Assembly: GCF_025143985.1 (NCBI RefSeq)
Contig: NZ_CP083564.1
Span: 3,184,001 to 3,248,000, forward strand
Direction of reading: 5' to 3'
Source of the DNA: Sulfitobacter sp. W027
GTDB taxonomy: Bacteria > Pseudomonadota > Alphaproteobacteria > Rhodobacterales > Rhodobacteraceae
Length of the DNA: 64,000 nt
In this document: positions 54,809 to 63,634 of the stretch, one piece after another
Position numbering within the stretch: the first letter of the stretch is position 1
How the letters are laid out: each line of letters starts with the position of its first letter
Program-made: the position numbers and the translations under genes
The notes under the pieces: generated by a model
Told to the model about the DNA's origin: nothing
The model's input: the letters and a program-made list of their open reading frames with translations, nothing else
Database searches by the model: none

Positions 54809-55183
54809 ATGAGCCGATTTGACCTGACCAAAACCGTGCTGCTCCAAGGCCTCTGGCAGGGCGTGCTGAGCGCTAAGGACGGGACGGAGGCACCGCAGAT
54901 CAGCGCCACCCATCAGGGTGCAGAGGTGCCGGATGTGACCGTGACCCCAACTGACACAGCGGGCCAATGGCAACTCACGGTCCCCATTCCGCCCGAAGCC
55001 ATCGCCGATGGGGTGCAGACGCTGCTCATCACCGAAAAGGGCAGCGGTGAGCCCTTGGGTCATGTGACCCTCATCGCGGATGAAGCGCTTGGTGATGACA
55101 TGCGCGCCGAAATGGACCTCCTGCGCGCCGAACTCGACATGCTGAAACGCGCCTTTCGTCGGCATTGCCGCGAAACAGGTTAG
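54809..55183 (+). CDS. Conserved hypothetical protein with C-terminal coiled segment
   Basis: A 124-residue protein. The first 90 residues look like a beta-sandwich (LQGLWQGVLSAKDG; GQWQLTVPIPPEAIADGVQTLLI), and the end is a helical heptad-like region (DDMRAEMDLLRAELDMLKRAFRRHC) likely to mediate oligomerisation. I do not recognise the family. The ATG at 54809 has AGGAA nine bases upstream. It lies immediately after the 257-residue hypothetical gene and before a strong terminator, so the two probably form the end of one operon. Confidence 0.75.
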   Translation: MSRFDLTKTVLLQGLWQGVLSAKDGTEAPQISATHQGAEVPDVTVTPTDTAGQWQLTVPIPPEAIADGVQTLLITEKGSGEPLGHVTLIADEALGDDMRAEMDLLRAELDMLKRAFRRHCRETG

Positions 55184-55220
55184 GCTGCAAACCGTTCGAG
55201 CGCAGCGCTGCATACGCCAC

Positions 55221-55252
55221 AAAAAAGCCCCGCTGCTGCCAGCGGGGCTTTT
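55221..55252. terminator. Strong bidirectional terminator
   Basis: AAAAGCCCCGCTG (55223-55235) pairs perfectly with CAGCGGGGCTTTT (55240-55252) around CTGC, with A- and T-runs on both sides. It serves the plus-strand hypothetical genes and the convergent ctpA operon. Confidence 0.92.
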
Positions 55253-55273
55253 CGCATTTCGGGGAAGGCCCCG

Positions 55274-56611
55274 TTACTCGTTCGGGCCCAGAGCCGACAG
55301 ACCTTTGAGAATGTCGATGGCATAGGCCAGTTGGTAATCCTCTTCGCGCAACTCGGCAGCCGTGCGGGCCTTTTCGCGGTCTTCTTCGATCTGTTTGATC
55401 TGGTCGTCGGTCAGACTGTCATTGTTCAACCGCCCGCGCAGATCAGCTTCCGAGCGCAGGGGACGTGCGGACAAGGCCTCGTCTTCCTCGGCCTCCGGTG
55501 CCGCTGGGGGTTGGGCCACAACGATGTCCGGCGAAACGCCAAGCGCTTGGATCGACCGGCCCGATGGCGTGTAATACCGCGCCGTGGTCAGGCGCATGGC
55601 CCCGTCACCGCGCAGCGGCATGACGGTCTGGACCGACCCTTTGCCAAAGCTTTTGGTGCCGATGACGATGGCGCGGCGGTGATCTTGCAAGGCCCCCGCG
55701 ACAATCTCAGAGGCCGAAGCAGAGCCCCCGTTGATCAGCACCACGATCGGTTTGCCCATCGCGAGATCACCCGGCGTGGCGTTCACGCGGTCCCCGTCTT
55801 CGATGTCACGGCCACGGGTGCTGACGATTTCCCCCTCTTCGAGGAAGGCATCCGACACGGCAATCGCCTGGTTGAGCAGGCCGCCAGGGTTGTTGCGCAT
55901 GTCGATCACGATGCCGTTAATATTCTCAATGCCCCCCGCATCTTCGATCTGCTTTTCCAGACCTTCCTTCATTTTCGGATAGGTCTGCTCGTTGAAAGTT
56001 GTCAGACGCAGCACGGCAGTTTGGCCCACGGTGCGGGCGCGCACGGCGGTCAGTTGGATCGTGTCACGCACGATCGAGACGTCGAAGGGCTCAGGTTCGC
56101 CCTCCCGCACCACGGTGATAAGGATCTCCGACCCCACCGGCCCGCGCATCATCTCGACCGCATCGTCGAGGCCGAGACCCAAGAGGCTTTCACCATCGAC
56201 ATGGGTGATGAAATCCCCTGCCTCAATTCCGGCCTCAGCAGCAGGGGTGCCATCGATGGGAGAGACGACTTTGACGAAACCCTCTTCTTGGGTGACCTCG
56301 ATGCCCAAGCCTCCGAATTCGCCGCGCGTCTGCTCGCGCATCTTTTCGGCGTCCTTGGGCGACAGGTAGGACGAATGCGGATCAAGCGAGGTCAGCATAC
56401 CGTTGATGGCGGCTTCGATCAGGTCACCGGGGTCGACATCTTCGACATATTGGGCGCGGATGCGTTCGAAAATATCACCGAAAAGATCGAGCTGTTCGTA
56501 AACATTGGTCGTCTTCTCGGCCTCTTGCGCCAGCAGCGGTCCGGCGATCTGAGTGGTTGCCACCACCCCCGCGACCGTGCCTGCAACGGCTGCCATCACG
56601 AATTTCTTCAT
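55274..56611 (-). CDS. ctpA: Carboxy-terminal processing serine peptidase (S41)
   Basis: A 445-residue exported protease that trims periplasmic and envelope proteins at their C-termini. An N-terminal signal/anchor (KKFVMAAVAGTVAGVVATTQIAG) is followed by a PDZ domain (GLGIEVTQEEGFVKVVSPID) and the S41 core with nucleophile Ser in NGGSASASEIVAGAL and catalytic Lys in IGTKSFGKGSVQTVMPL. The C-terminal extension is charged. It is the last gene of gpmI-envC-ctpA; the ATG lies three bases after the envC stop. EnvC-type amidase activators are known partners of such proteases in envelope remodelling. Confidence 0.95.
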   Translation of the reverse strand: MKKFVMAAVAGTVAGVVATTQIAGPLLAQEAEKTTNVYEQLDLFGDIFERIRAQYVEDVDPGDLIEAAINGMLTSLDPHSSYLSPKDAEKMREQTRGEFGGLGIEVTQEEGFVKVVSPIDGTPAAEAGIEAGDFITHVDGESLLGLGLDDAVEMMRGPVGSEILITVVREGEPEPFDVSIVRDTIQLTAVRARTVGQTAVLRLTTFNEQTYPKMKEGLEKQIEDAGGIENINGIVIDMRNNPGGLLNQAIAVSDAFLEEGEIVSTRGRDIEDGDRVNATPGDLAMGKPIVVLINGGSASASEIVAGALQDHRRAIVIGTKSFGKGSVQTVMPLRGDGAMRLTTARYYTPSGRSIQALGVSPDIVVAQPPAAPEAEEDEALSARPLRSEADLRGRLNNDSLTDDQIKQIEEDREKARTAAELREEDYQLAYAIDILKGLSALGPNE

Positions 56612-56614
56612 CTG

Positions 56615-57751
56615 CTATCCATCCTTGTCGGTGCGGAACCAGTCTGCCGGGTCCTGAGGTGTGTTGTCTTGCCTGACTTCTATATAGAGCGTTTCCGTCC
56701 GGTCAGTGCCAGTGCCTTCACCATTTGGTGACATCTGAGAACTTGTGCCGCTTTCCGGCCCGCCCATCAACCCGATGGGTGTGCCACCGGCAATCACCTG
56801 CCCGGCTTGGCCGTAAACGATATCTAGCCCCGCCAGCACAAACAGCGTGTCGACCTGCGGCTCAAGGATCACGACATTGCCCAGATCAAGCAGCGGACCC
56901 ACGTATCGGATTGTCGCCGCCGCGGGGCTGGTGACAATGGCGCGGGGGCGGGTGGCAAGGATCATGCCGGGCCGTGTGACCCCAGCCGAATCTGTCTCTC
57001 CCGCCTTGCGCAGCACCAAGCCCTGTGCGGGCAAAGGCAACTCACCCACCTGTCCGTCAAGGTTCACCGGGGCCGGTTCTTCCACGCCAGTTGTGATCTC
57101 GGACAGGCCACTGGCAAATCCATCCAACGTCTCGGTCGAGGCGATCAGGATCGCGGTGCGTACCGGGTCTTCGGTAAAGCGGGTCGGCAGATCGGTACGG
57201 TTGGCCATGGCCTGATTAAGCGCGGTGCGGGCGCGTTGCACTTCGGTCAGCCCCTCTTGCAGGCGCTGTGCCGCATCGGTCTGCAAGGCACGTAGGGTTT
57301 TGATATCTTCGTAATCTTGGCGCAGCGCATCGGCGCGTGCATTGAGCGCGGGCGTCAATTCGGCCAACAACATCCCGGCCCGAGCGGTGCCCATCGGGCC
57401 GTCGGGATGGAGCAGCACCACGGGCGACGGATCACCGCCGATGCTTTGTAAGACCCCCAGAAATTGCGCCACCTCGCCCTCGCGCGCCTGTAGTTTGCGG
57501 CTCAGCTGCGCCTCATTGATCGCTGCCTGCCGCAGACCCGCGCGCATCGCGGCGAGCCCTGCCTCAAACGCCTGAATCGTTTCGGTCAGCGCCTGCACCC
57601 GGTCGCGCGCGCCGTCCGCTTGATCGAGCCGTGTCGACGCCGCCTCCAGCGCGGTCGCGGCCGCGCGCGCCTCTCCTGCGGCCTCTTCGGCCTGCGCCTG
57701 TGCCATCATGGGCAAGCAGGCAAAAAGGACAGCCGCGGCCAGATGTTTCAT
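56615..57751 (-). CDS. EnvC-like murein hydrolase activator (degenerate M23 domain)
   Basis: A 378-residue periplasmic protein: signal peptide MKHLAAAVLFACLPMMAQA, a long Ala/Glu/Arg-rich coiled-coil (about 20-190), then a LytM/M23-like beta domain. The metal ligands of active M23 peptidases are missing: the segment GNVVILEPQVDTLFVLAGLD stands where the H-x-H zinc motif is expected, and TLYIEVRQ replaces the usual HLHFE-type end. This fits EnvC/NlpD-type activators of cell-wall amidases, which are themselves inactive. It overlaps gpmI by ATGA and leads directly into ctpA, giving a conserved gpmI-envC-ctpA order. Confidence 0.88.
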   Translation of the reverse strand: MKHLAAAVLFACLPMMAQAQAEEAAGEARAAATALEAASTRLDQADGARDRVQALTETIQAFEAGLAAMRAGLRQAAINEAQLSRKLQAREGEVAQFLGVLQSIGGDPSPVVLLHPDGPMGTARAGMLLAELTPALNARADALRQDYEDIKTLRALQTDAAQRLQEGLTEVQRARTALNQAMANRTDLPTRFTEDPVRTAILIASTETLDGFASGLSEITTGVEEPAPVNLDGQVGELPLPAQGLVLRKAGETDSAGVTRPGMILATRPRAIVTSPAAATIRYVGPLLDLGNVVILEPQVDTLFVLAGLDIVYGQAGQVIAGGTPIGLMGGPESGTSSQMSPNGEGTGTDRTETLYIEVRQDNTPQDPADWFRTDKDG

Positions 57752-59265
57752 GAAAGCAAACTTTTCCCAGTCATCTCTTCGGGCTGCGGCAGACCCATTA
57801 AATCCAACACCGTAGGGGCCAAATCGGCCAACCGCCCATCGCGCAGAGCTGCCCCTTCGGGCGCGCCCACCGCCACCACCGGCACAGGGTTAAGCGTATG
57901 CGCCGTATGCGCGCCACCGGTCTCAGGGTCGATCATCATCTCGCAATTGCCGTGATCCGCCGTGACGATCATCGCGCCGCGGGCCTTCTCCAACGCTGAC
58001 AGCACGCGCCCCAGCCCTGCATCCACTGCCTCACATGCCGCGATGGCCGCCGCCAGATCGCCGGTGTGGCCGACCATGTCAGGGTTGGCGTAGTTTACCA
58101 CGATGAGGTCATATCCTGCTTCAATCGCCTGCACGAATTGATCCGTCACCTCGCCGCAGGACATCTCAGGCTGCATGTCATAGGTCGCCACATTGGGCGA
58201 TTTGGGCATGTTGCGGTCCTCCCCCGTGGCCGGAGTTTCGACGCCACCATTGAGGAAAAAGGTCACATGCGGATATTTCTCGGTCTCGGCCAGTCGGAAC
58301 TGCTGCAGCCCGTGCTGCGCCACCCAGTCGCCCAGCGTGTTCTTGATGTCCGGCTTGGGATACATCGTGGTCATATAGGCGGCGTGGTCTTTGGAATATT
58401 CCGCCATGCCCATCAGCGCCGCCCATTCAGGGCGCGGGCCGGTGTCATAGGCGTCAAAGCCCGGATCGCCCAAGGCCGCCATGATCTCACGCGCGCGGTC
58501 GGCGCGAAAGTTGAGACAGAAAAGACCGTCGCCAGAGACCGCGCCGCTGTATCCATCCATTACAATGGCGCTGATGAATTCATCCGTCTCACCCCGGTCG
58601 TAGGCGGCTTTGACCGCCGCGCGGGCGTCGGGAAAGACCGCGCCCTCGCCCCGCAAGATCGCAGCAGAGGCTTGCGCCACACGATCCCAACGGTTGTCGC
58701 GGTCCAGCGCGAAATAGCGCCCCGTCACGGTAACGATCCTCACCCCCTCAGGCAGCGCCGCCTCCAACGTCTCGAAATAGCCAAGCGCCGAGGAGGGTGC
58801 CACGTCGCGCCCATCGGTCACCGCATGGATCACCACCGGCACCTCCGCCGCATCCAAAGCGCGGACAGCGGCGATCATGTGGTTGAGATGCCCGTGCACC
58901 CCACCGTCTGAGACGACGCCCATCAGATGCGCGGTGCCACCCGTCTCCTGCAGCTTAGCGATAAACGCGCGCAGCCGTGCATTCTCAGCAAAGCTGCCTT
59001 CCTCGATGGCCAGATCGATCTGGCCCAAATCCATCGCCACCACGCGGCCCGCGCCGATATTGGTATGACCAACCTCAGAATTGCCCATTTGCCCGCGCGG
59101 CAGACCTACATCGGGGCCGTGCGTGATCAACTGCGCCTTCGGCCCCGTCTGCATGATCCGGTCGAAATTCGGCGTCTTGGCCAGCAGGGGGGCGTTGCCC
59201 TCCGGCACCTCGCTGAGGCCCCAACCGTCAAGGATGCACAATACGACAGGTTTGGGGGCGCTCAT
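57748..59265 (-). CDS. gpmI: 2,3-bisphosphoglycerate-independent phosphoglycerate mutase
   Basis: Interconverts 3- and 2-phosphoglycerate in glycolysis and gluconeogenesis using two Mn2+ ions. The 505-residue protein begins MSAPKPVVLCILDGWGLSEV, has the phospho-Ser site MGNSEVGHTNIGAG, and later VTDGRDVAPSSA, FRADRAREIM, NYANPDMVGHTGDL and VTADHGNCEMM, all alkaline-phosphatase-superfamily landmarks. The start is ATG 59265; the frame stays open far upstream, antisense to polA, but nothing supports coding there. It is the first gene of gpmI-envC-ctpA, linked by an ATGA overlap. Confidence 0.96.
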   Translation of the reverse strand: MSAPKPVVLCILDGWGLSEVPEGNAPLLAKTPNFDRIMQTGPKAQLITHGPDVGLPRGQMGNSEVGHTNIGAGRVVAMDLGQIDLAIEEGSFAENARLRAFIAKLQETGGTAHLMGVVSDGGVHGHLNHMIAAVRALDAAEVPVVIHAVTDGRDVAPSSALGYFETLEAALPEGVRIVTVTGRYFALDRDNRWDRVAQASAAILRGEGAVFPDARAAVKAAYDRGETDEFISAIVMDGYSGAVSGDGLFCLNFRADRAREIMAALGDPGFDAYDTGPRPEWAALMGMAEYSKDHAAYMTTMYPKPDIKNTLGDWVAQHGLQQFRLAETEKYPHVTFFLNGGVETPATGEDRNMPKSPNVATYDMQPEMSCGEVTDQFVQAIEAGYDLIVVNYANPDMVGHTGDLAAAIAACEAVDAGLGRVLSALEKARGAMIVTADHGNCEMMIDPETGGAHTAHTLNPVPVVAVGAPEGAALRDGRLADLAPTVLDLMGLPQPEEMTGKSLLS

Positions 59266-59433
59266 CAGACTGTTGCTCCGGCTTGGTGGCTGTTCAGCGC
59301 CTTTTACCCCTTGTGGGCTGGCACTTGAACCACTTTGTGCACAAGCCCCCCATTCCCGAGCAGAGCCCTTGCCCCGCGCGCCTGCATTGGTCATAACGAG
59401 GGGCAACTTTCGCCTGAGCCGAGGACCAACTCC

Positions 59434-59613
59434 ATGACCCTGCAAGCGCCCGAAACCCGCATCGTGAACACTTGGCGCGTGGCCTGCGACGGCAGCGAAG
59501 GCGCGCTTGGTCATCCGCGCGTCTGGCTGCAAATCCCCCAGGATCGCGGCTGGGTCGAATGCGGCTACTGCGATTGCAAATTCGTCCATACGGATTTCGA
59601 AGGCAAAGTCTGA
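59434..59613 (+). CDS. Small zinc-finger protein, CHCC type
   Basis: A 59-residue protein with the CHCC zinc-finger pattern: Cys in RVACDGSEG, His in GALGHPRVW, and a C-x-x-C in [13 protein letters not shown]. The same domain forms NDUFS6, a subunit of respiratory complex I in mitochondria and alphaproteobacteria; this copy is the minimal zinc-ribbon part. GAGGA precedes the ATG by eight bases. It stands alone 123 bases before polA and diverges from gpmI. A role in complex I assembly is plausible but unproved. Confidence 0.85.
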   Translation: MTLQAPETRIVNTWRVACDGSEGALGHPRVWLQIPQDRGWVECGYCDCKFVHTDFEGKV

Positions 59614-59736
59614 GCCTTCCCGACCACCCCCTGAACACCTGAACCGACGGCACGAACCTGCCCGCGCGGCGCATTGGCGTCTGGCCGTGGGCCATGCTTC
59701 GTGGCAAAAGGGTCGCCAACCCAGCGGAGCATTCCT

Positions 59737-62535
59737 ATGACATTCGGCAAAGGCCACCACCTGCATCTGATCGACGGCTCGGCCTTCATCTTTCGCGCTT
59801 ATCACGCCCTGCCGCCGCTGACGCGCAAATCCGACGGCCTGCCGATCGGCGCGGTCGCCGGGTTCTGCAACATGCTGCACCGCTATGTCGAAGGCAACAC
59901 CGGCCCCAACGCGCCTACGCATGTAGCTGTGATCTTCGACAAGGGCAGCCATACCTTCCGCAACGACATGTACGACCAGTACAAGGCCAACCGCGATGCC
60001 ATGCCCGAAGATTTGCGCCCGCAGATCCCGCTGACCCGCACCGCGACCGAGGCGTTCAACATCGCCTGCAAAGAGCTTGAGGGCTATGAGGCCGATGACA
60101 TCATCGCCACGCTGGCTGTGCAGGCCCGTGCCGCCGGGGGGCGCTGCACGATCATTAGCTCCGACAAGGATCTGATGCAGCTCGTCGGCGACGGCGTGGA
60201 AATGCTGGATGCGATGAAGAACAAGACCATCGACCGCGATGGGGTGTTCGAGAAGTTCGGTGTCTACCCCGACCGCGTCGTGGACGTACAGGCGCTGGCG
60301 GGCGATTCGGTTGACAACGTGCCCGGCGCGCCCGGCATCGGGATCAAGACGGCGGCGCTGCTGATCAATGAATTTGGCGATCTGGACGCGCTCTTGGAAC
60401 GTGCCGAAGAGATCAAGCAGCCCAAACGCCGCCAGACCCTGATCGACCATGCCGAGCAAATTCGCCTGAGCCGCAGCCTTGTCCTGCTCGACGAAAATAC
60501 GCCGATCGACTTCACCATCGACGATCTCGAAGTGCGCGACCCCGATGCGGACCGCCTGCTCGGCTTCCTGTCCGAAATGGAATTCCGCACCCTGTCGAAA
60601 CGCGTAGCCGAGGTGCTGGGCCGTGAAGCCCCTGCCATTCCTGAAGCCCCCACCCCCGCCGTGGCCGATGCGCCGCAAATGGCTGATGTGCCTTTTGACG
60701 CCACCAAATACGAGCAGGTCAGCGACGCCGAAGCGCTGCGCGTCTGGCTCGACCGGATTTACGAGGTCGGCTATGTCGCGGTCGATACTGAAACGACGGG
60801 TCTCAATGAAATGACGGCAGAGTTGGTAGGCGTCTCGCTCTCCGTCGAGCCGGGGCAGGCTTGCTACATTCCGCTGATCCACAAAGCCAGCCGCAGCGAT
60901 GATCTTTTCGGCTCCGATGACCTCGCCCCCGGCCAGATGCCGATCGAGGAAGCGCTGCAACTGCTGACCCCGATGCTGGAGGATCCCGCGATCCTCAAGA
61001 TCGGACAGAATATGAAATACGACGGCAAGATTTTCGCCCAGTTGGGCATCACTGTCGCCCCGATCGACGATACGATGCTGATGTCTTACGCGATGCACGC
61101 AGGGTTGCACGGGCATGGTATGGATACGCTGTCTGAGCGCTATCTCGGTCATACGCCGATCCCGATCAAACCACTTCTGGGCAGTGGCAAATCCGCCGTG
61201 ACCTTCGACAAGGTACCGCTGGAAGAGGCCGTGGCCTATGCCGCCGAAGATGCGGATATCACTTTGCGCCTGTGGCAACTCTTCAAGCCCCAACTCCACC
61301 GCGCCGAGGTCACTAAGGTCTACGAAACGCTGGAGCGCCCGCTGGTGCCAGTGCTGGCGCAAATGGAACGCGCAGGCATTCAGGTTGATCGCGATACGCT
61401 CAGCCGCATGTCCAATGCCTTTGCACAGAAAATGGCCGGGCTTGAAGCCGAGATTCATGAATTGGCGGGCGAGACATTCAATGTCGGCTCCCCGGCGCAG
61501 CTTGGTGAAATCCTTTTTGACAAGATGGGGTTGCAAGGCGGCAAGAAGGGCAAGACCGGCAAATATTCCACCGGCGCCGATGTGCTGGAGGACTTGGCCA
61601 CCGAACATGACCTCGCCCGCCGGGTGCTGGACTGGCGGCAGTTGTCAAAGCTGAAGTCGACCTATACCGACGCGTTGCAGGACCATGTGAACGCCGACAC
61701 GGGCCGGGTGCACACCTGCTATTCCATCGCGGGCGCGGCGACGGGGCGTTTGGCCTCGACCGATCCGAACCTGCAAAACATCCCGATCCGCTCCGAGGAA
61801 GGCCGCCGCATCCGCGAAGCCTTTGTCGCACCCGAGGGCAAAGTGCTGGTGGCGCTGGACTACAGCCAGATTGAACTGCGCATTCTGGCCCATATCGCCC
61901 AGATCGACGCGCTCAAGGAAGCGTTTCAACGCGGCGATGACATCCATGCCATGACGGCGTCCGAGATGTTCGATGTGCCGATGGATCAGATGACCCCTGA
62001 CATCCGCCGCAACGCCAAGGCGATCAACTTTGGTGTGATCTATGGCATTTCCGGCTTTGGCCTTGCGCGCAACCTGCGTATTCCGCGGGCCGAGGCGCAG
62101 GGTTTCATCGACCGCTATTTCGAGCGTTTCCCCGGCATCCGTACCTATATGGATGACACCAAGGCTTTCGCCAAAGAGCATGGCTATGTCCAAACGCTCT
62201 TTGGCCGCAAGATCAACACGCCCAACATCGGCGCCAAGGGGCCGCAGGCCGGGTTCGCCGCTCGCGCAGCGATCAACGCGCCGATCCAAGGCACCGCCGC
62301 CGATGTGATCCGCCGCGCGATGATACGCATGCCCGAGGCGATTGCTGATTTGCCCGCGACGATGCTGTTACAAGTGCATGATGAATTGCTGTTCGAGGTG
62401 GAGAAGGGTGCCGAAGACGCGCTGATCGCGGCGGCGCGTGAGGTGATGGAGAACGCCAATTACCCGGTGGTCAAGCTTGATGTGGAGCTGACCGTGGACG
62501 CTGGCGTGGGTGCGAATTGGGCGGAGGCGCATTGA
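59737..62535 (+). CDS. polA: DNA polymerase I
   Basis: A 932-residue repair and Okazaki-fragment polymerase with all three domains: 5'-3' flap exonuclease (about 1-290; HLIDGSAFIFRAYHALPPL, LEGYEADDIIATLA, GDSVDNVPGAPGIGIKTAA), 3'-5' proofreading exonuclease (intact DTETTGLNE and AAEDADITLRLW) and the family A polymerase (ALDYSQIELRILAH, RRNAKAINFGVIYGISGFGL, LLQVHDELLFEV). The ATG at 59737 is chosen for the normal N-terminus. Its TGA overlaps the following small gene as TGATG. Confidence 0.97.
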   Translation: MTFGKGHHLHLIDGSAFIFRAYHALPPLTRKSDGLPIGAVAGFCNMLHRYVEGNTGPNAPTHVAVIFDKGSHTFRNDMYDQYKANRDAMPEDLRPQIPLTRTATEAFNIACKELEGYEADDIIATLAVQARAAGGRCTIISSDKDLMQLVGDGVEMLDAMKNKTIDRDGVFEKFGVYPDRVVDVQALAGDSVDNVPGAPGIGIKTAALLINEFGDLDALLERAEEIKQPKRRQTLIDHAEQIRLSRSLVLLDENTPIDFTIDDLEVRDPDADRLLGFLSEMEFRTLSKRVAEVLGREAPAIPEAPTPAVADAPQMADVPFDATKYEQVSDAEALRVWLDRIYEVGYVAVDTETTGLNEMTAELVGVSLSVEPGQACYIPLIHKASRSDDLFGSDDLAPGQMPIEEALQLLTPMLEDPAILKIGQNMKYDGKIFAQLGITVAPIDDTMLMSYAMHAGLHGHGMDTLSERYLGHTPIPIKPLLGSGKSAVTFDKVPLEEAVAYAAEDADITLRLWQLFKPQLHRAEVTKVYETLERPLVPVLAQMERAGIQVDRDTLSRMSNAFAQKMAGLEAEIHELAGETFNVGSPAQLGEILFDKMGLQGGKKGKTGKYSTGADVLEDLATEHDLARRVLDWRQLSKLKSTYTDALQDHVNADTGRVHTCYSIAGAATGRLASTDPNLQNIPIRSEEGRRIREAFVAPEGKVLVALDYSQIELRILAHIAQIDALKEAFQRGDDIHAMTASEMFDVPMDQMTPDIRRNAKAINFGVIYGISGFGLARNLRIPRAEAQGFIDRYFERFPGIRTYMDDTKAFAKEHGYVQTLFGRKINTPNIGAKGPQAGFAARAAINAPIQGTAADVIRRAMIRMPEAIADLPATMLLQVHDELLFEVEKGAEDALIAAAREVMENANYPVVKLDVELTVDAGVGANWAEAH

Positions 62536-62741
62536 TGGAGCATATAGACCTCCCCGAAGACCTCGCCCAAGCGCTGGAAGAGACCGGCGCACGGGCGGGC
62601 TGGGACGGATACAGCGATGAGTTGCGCGCCGATGCGCTGGCATGGATCGACGCGGCGCGGACCACAACAGCGCGGTCTAAGCGGGTGGATGATGTGGCGC
62701 GCTTTGCGGGCAAGGGGCTGCCGCCGACACCGTTTCAGTGA
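62535..62741 (+). CDS. Small YdeI/OmpD-associated-like protein
   Basis: A 68-residue helical protein matching the C-terminal part of the YdeI/OmdA family: FSDELRADALAWIDAARTTTARSKRVDDVARFAGKG-like arrangement, seen as YSDELRADALAWIDAA and ARSKRVDDVARFAGKGL. Full family members are longer, so this is a minimal or truncated form. Family roles (antimicrobial peptide resistance in Salmonella) are weakly established and not shown here. Its ATG overlaps the polA stop (TGATG), so it is translated by coupling. A REP-like repeat region begins seven bases after its stop. Confidence 0.7.
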   Translation: MEHIDLPEDLAQALEETGARAGWDGYSDELRADALAWIDAARTTTARSKRVDDVARFAGKGLPPTPFQ

Positions 62742-62747
62742 GAGAGA

Positions 62748-62955
62748 GGGCCATCGCCTGCCCGCGGGTCGGCGATCCCAACGCTTGTTCATGCCACTTT
62801 ATAGTTCAGCCATGATGTGACTTAGCTAAGTTGCGCCAAGCCTCACCAAATCGCCTACCCGGTCGCACTTGAGGTGCGCCCATCATATAGCGGCACGCCT
62901 TTGGCGTGACGGGCGGGCAGGCGATGGCCCGGCGCCTGCGGCTTGATTCCGGGCC
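62748..62955. repeat. Inverted pair of REP-like sequences flanking a 147-base core
   Basis: GGGCCATCGCCTGCCCGC (62748-62765) is perfectly inverted at 62913-62930. The right unit continues to 62955 and matches the reverse complement of 46724-46756 in 31 of 33 bases. The core holds a 12-base palindrome ACTTAGCTAAGT (62820-62831) and hairpins CGCAC/GTGCG and CACGCC/GGCGTG. No ORF or clear target-site duplication is visible. It resembles a BIME or MITE-like element; the rest of 62742-63016 up to the GST gene shows nothing else. Confidence 0.7.
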
Positions 62956-63016
62956 GGATGGCGTAGATCGTCGTCTGCGCATAGAATCTCGAACCTTTTG
63001 GCGCTATTCACACACC

Positions 63017-63634
63017 ATGACCCCAATCCTCTACTCCTTCCGCCGCTGTCCCTACGCCATGCGAGCCCGTCTCGCCCTCGCTGCCGGGCAGACGCCCGTC
63101 CACCTGCGCGAAGTCGTTCTGCGGGACAAACCGCAGGCCTTCCTCGAAGCCTCCCCCAGTGCTACTGTCCCCTGCCTCGTTACCGAATCTGGCCCTATCG
63201 ACGAGAGCCTCGACATCATGAAATGGGCGCTGGCCCAGAACGATCCCGAAGGCTGGCTCGACATGCCGCCCGAAGGCCACGACTGGATTGCCCGCGCCGA
63301 TGGTCCATTCAAAAACGCACTGGACCGCACTAAATACGCGATCCGATACCCGGAGGAAGACCCCAGAGATCAGTGCCGCAAGGCCGCGGCCTTCCTCCAT
63401 GACCTCGACACGCAACTGGGCGAGTGGATCTTCGACCGCCCCACGCTGGCGGATTACGCTATCCTGCCCTTCGTACGGCAGTTCGCCTTTATCGACCGCG
63501 CTTGGTTCGGCGCACAGGATTGGCCCGCAGTGCGCGGCTGGCTCGACCGGTTTCTGGAATCGTCCCGCTTCGAAAGCGTGATGGACAAATACCCCCAGTG
63601 GCAGCCCGGCGACGCGCTGGTGTCATTCCCCTAG
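63017..63634 (+). CDS. Glutathione S-transferase-like protein
   Basis: A 205-residue GST-fold protein. The thioredoxin-like N-terminal domain has FRRCPYAMRARLALAAG with one Cys in the glutaredoxin position, SPSATVPCLVTESGPIDESLDIMKW for glutathione binding, and an all-helical C-terminal domain (WIFDRPTLADYAILPFVRQFAF). It resembles Grx2/YfcG-type GSTs; the substrate is unknown. I start at ATG 63017 (MTPILYSFRRCPYAM); a longer frame to 62906 lies inside the REP-like repeat. Its stop overlaps the convergent isomerase gene by 12 bases. Confidence 0.88.
   Translation: MTPILYSFRRCPYAMRARLALAAGQTPVHLREVVLRDKPQAFLEASPSATVPCLVTESGPIDESLDIMKWALAQNDPEGWLDMPPEGHDWIARADGPFKNALDRTKYAIRYPEEDPRDQCRKAAAFLHDLDTQLGEWIFDRPTLADYAILPFVRQFAFIDRAWFGAQDWPAVRGWLDRFLESSRFESVMDKYPQWQPGDALVSFP

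Noticed and set aside
59266..61608. 780-codon open extension upstream of gpmI, antisense to polA
   Set aside because: The frame lies opposite the third-codon-rich GC bias of polA, which suppresses stops. The encoded sequence has no recognisable domain and gpmI has a clear start at 59265.
62748..62930. Complete MITE with target-site duplication
   Set aside because: The 18-base ends are perfectly inverted, but no flanking direct repeat is visible and the right unit extends beyond the inverted end, so a REP/BIME reading is safer.
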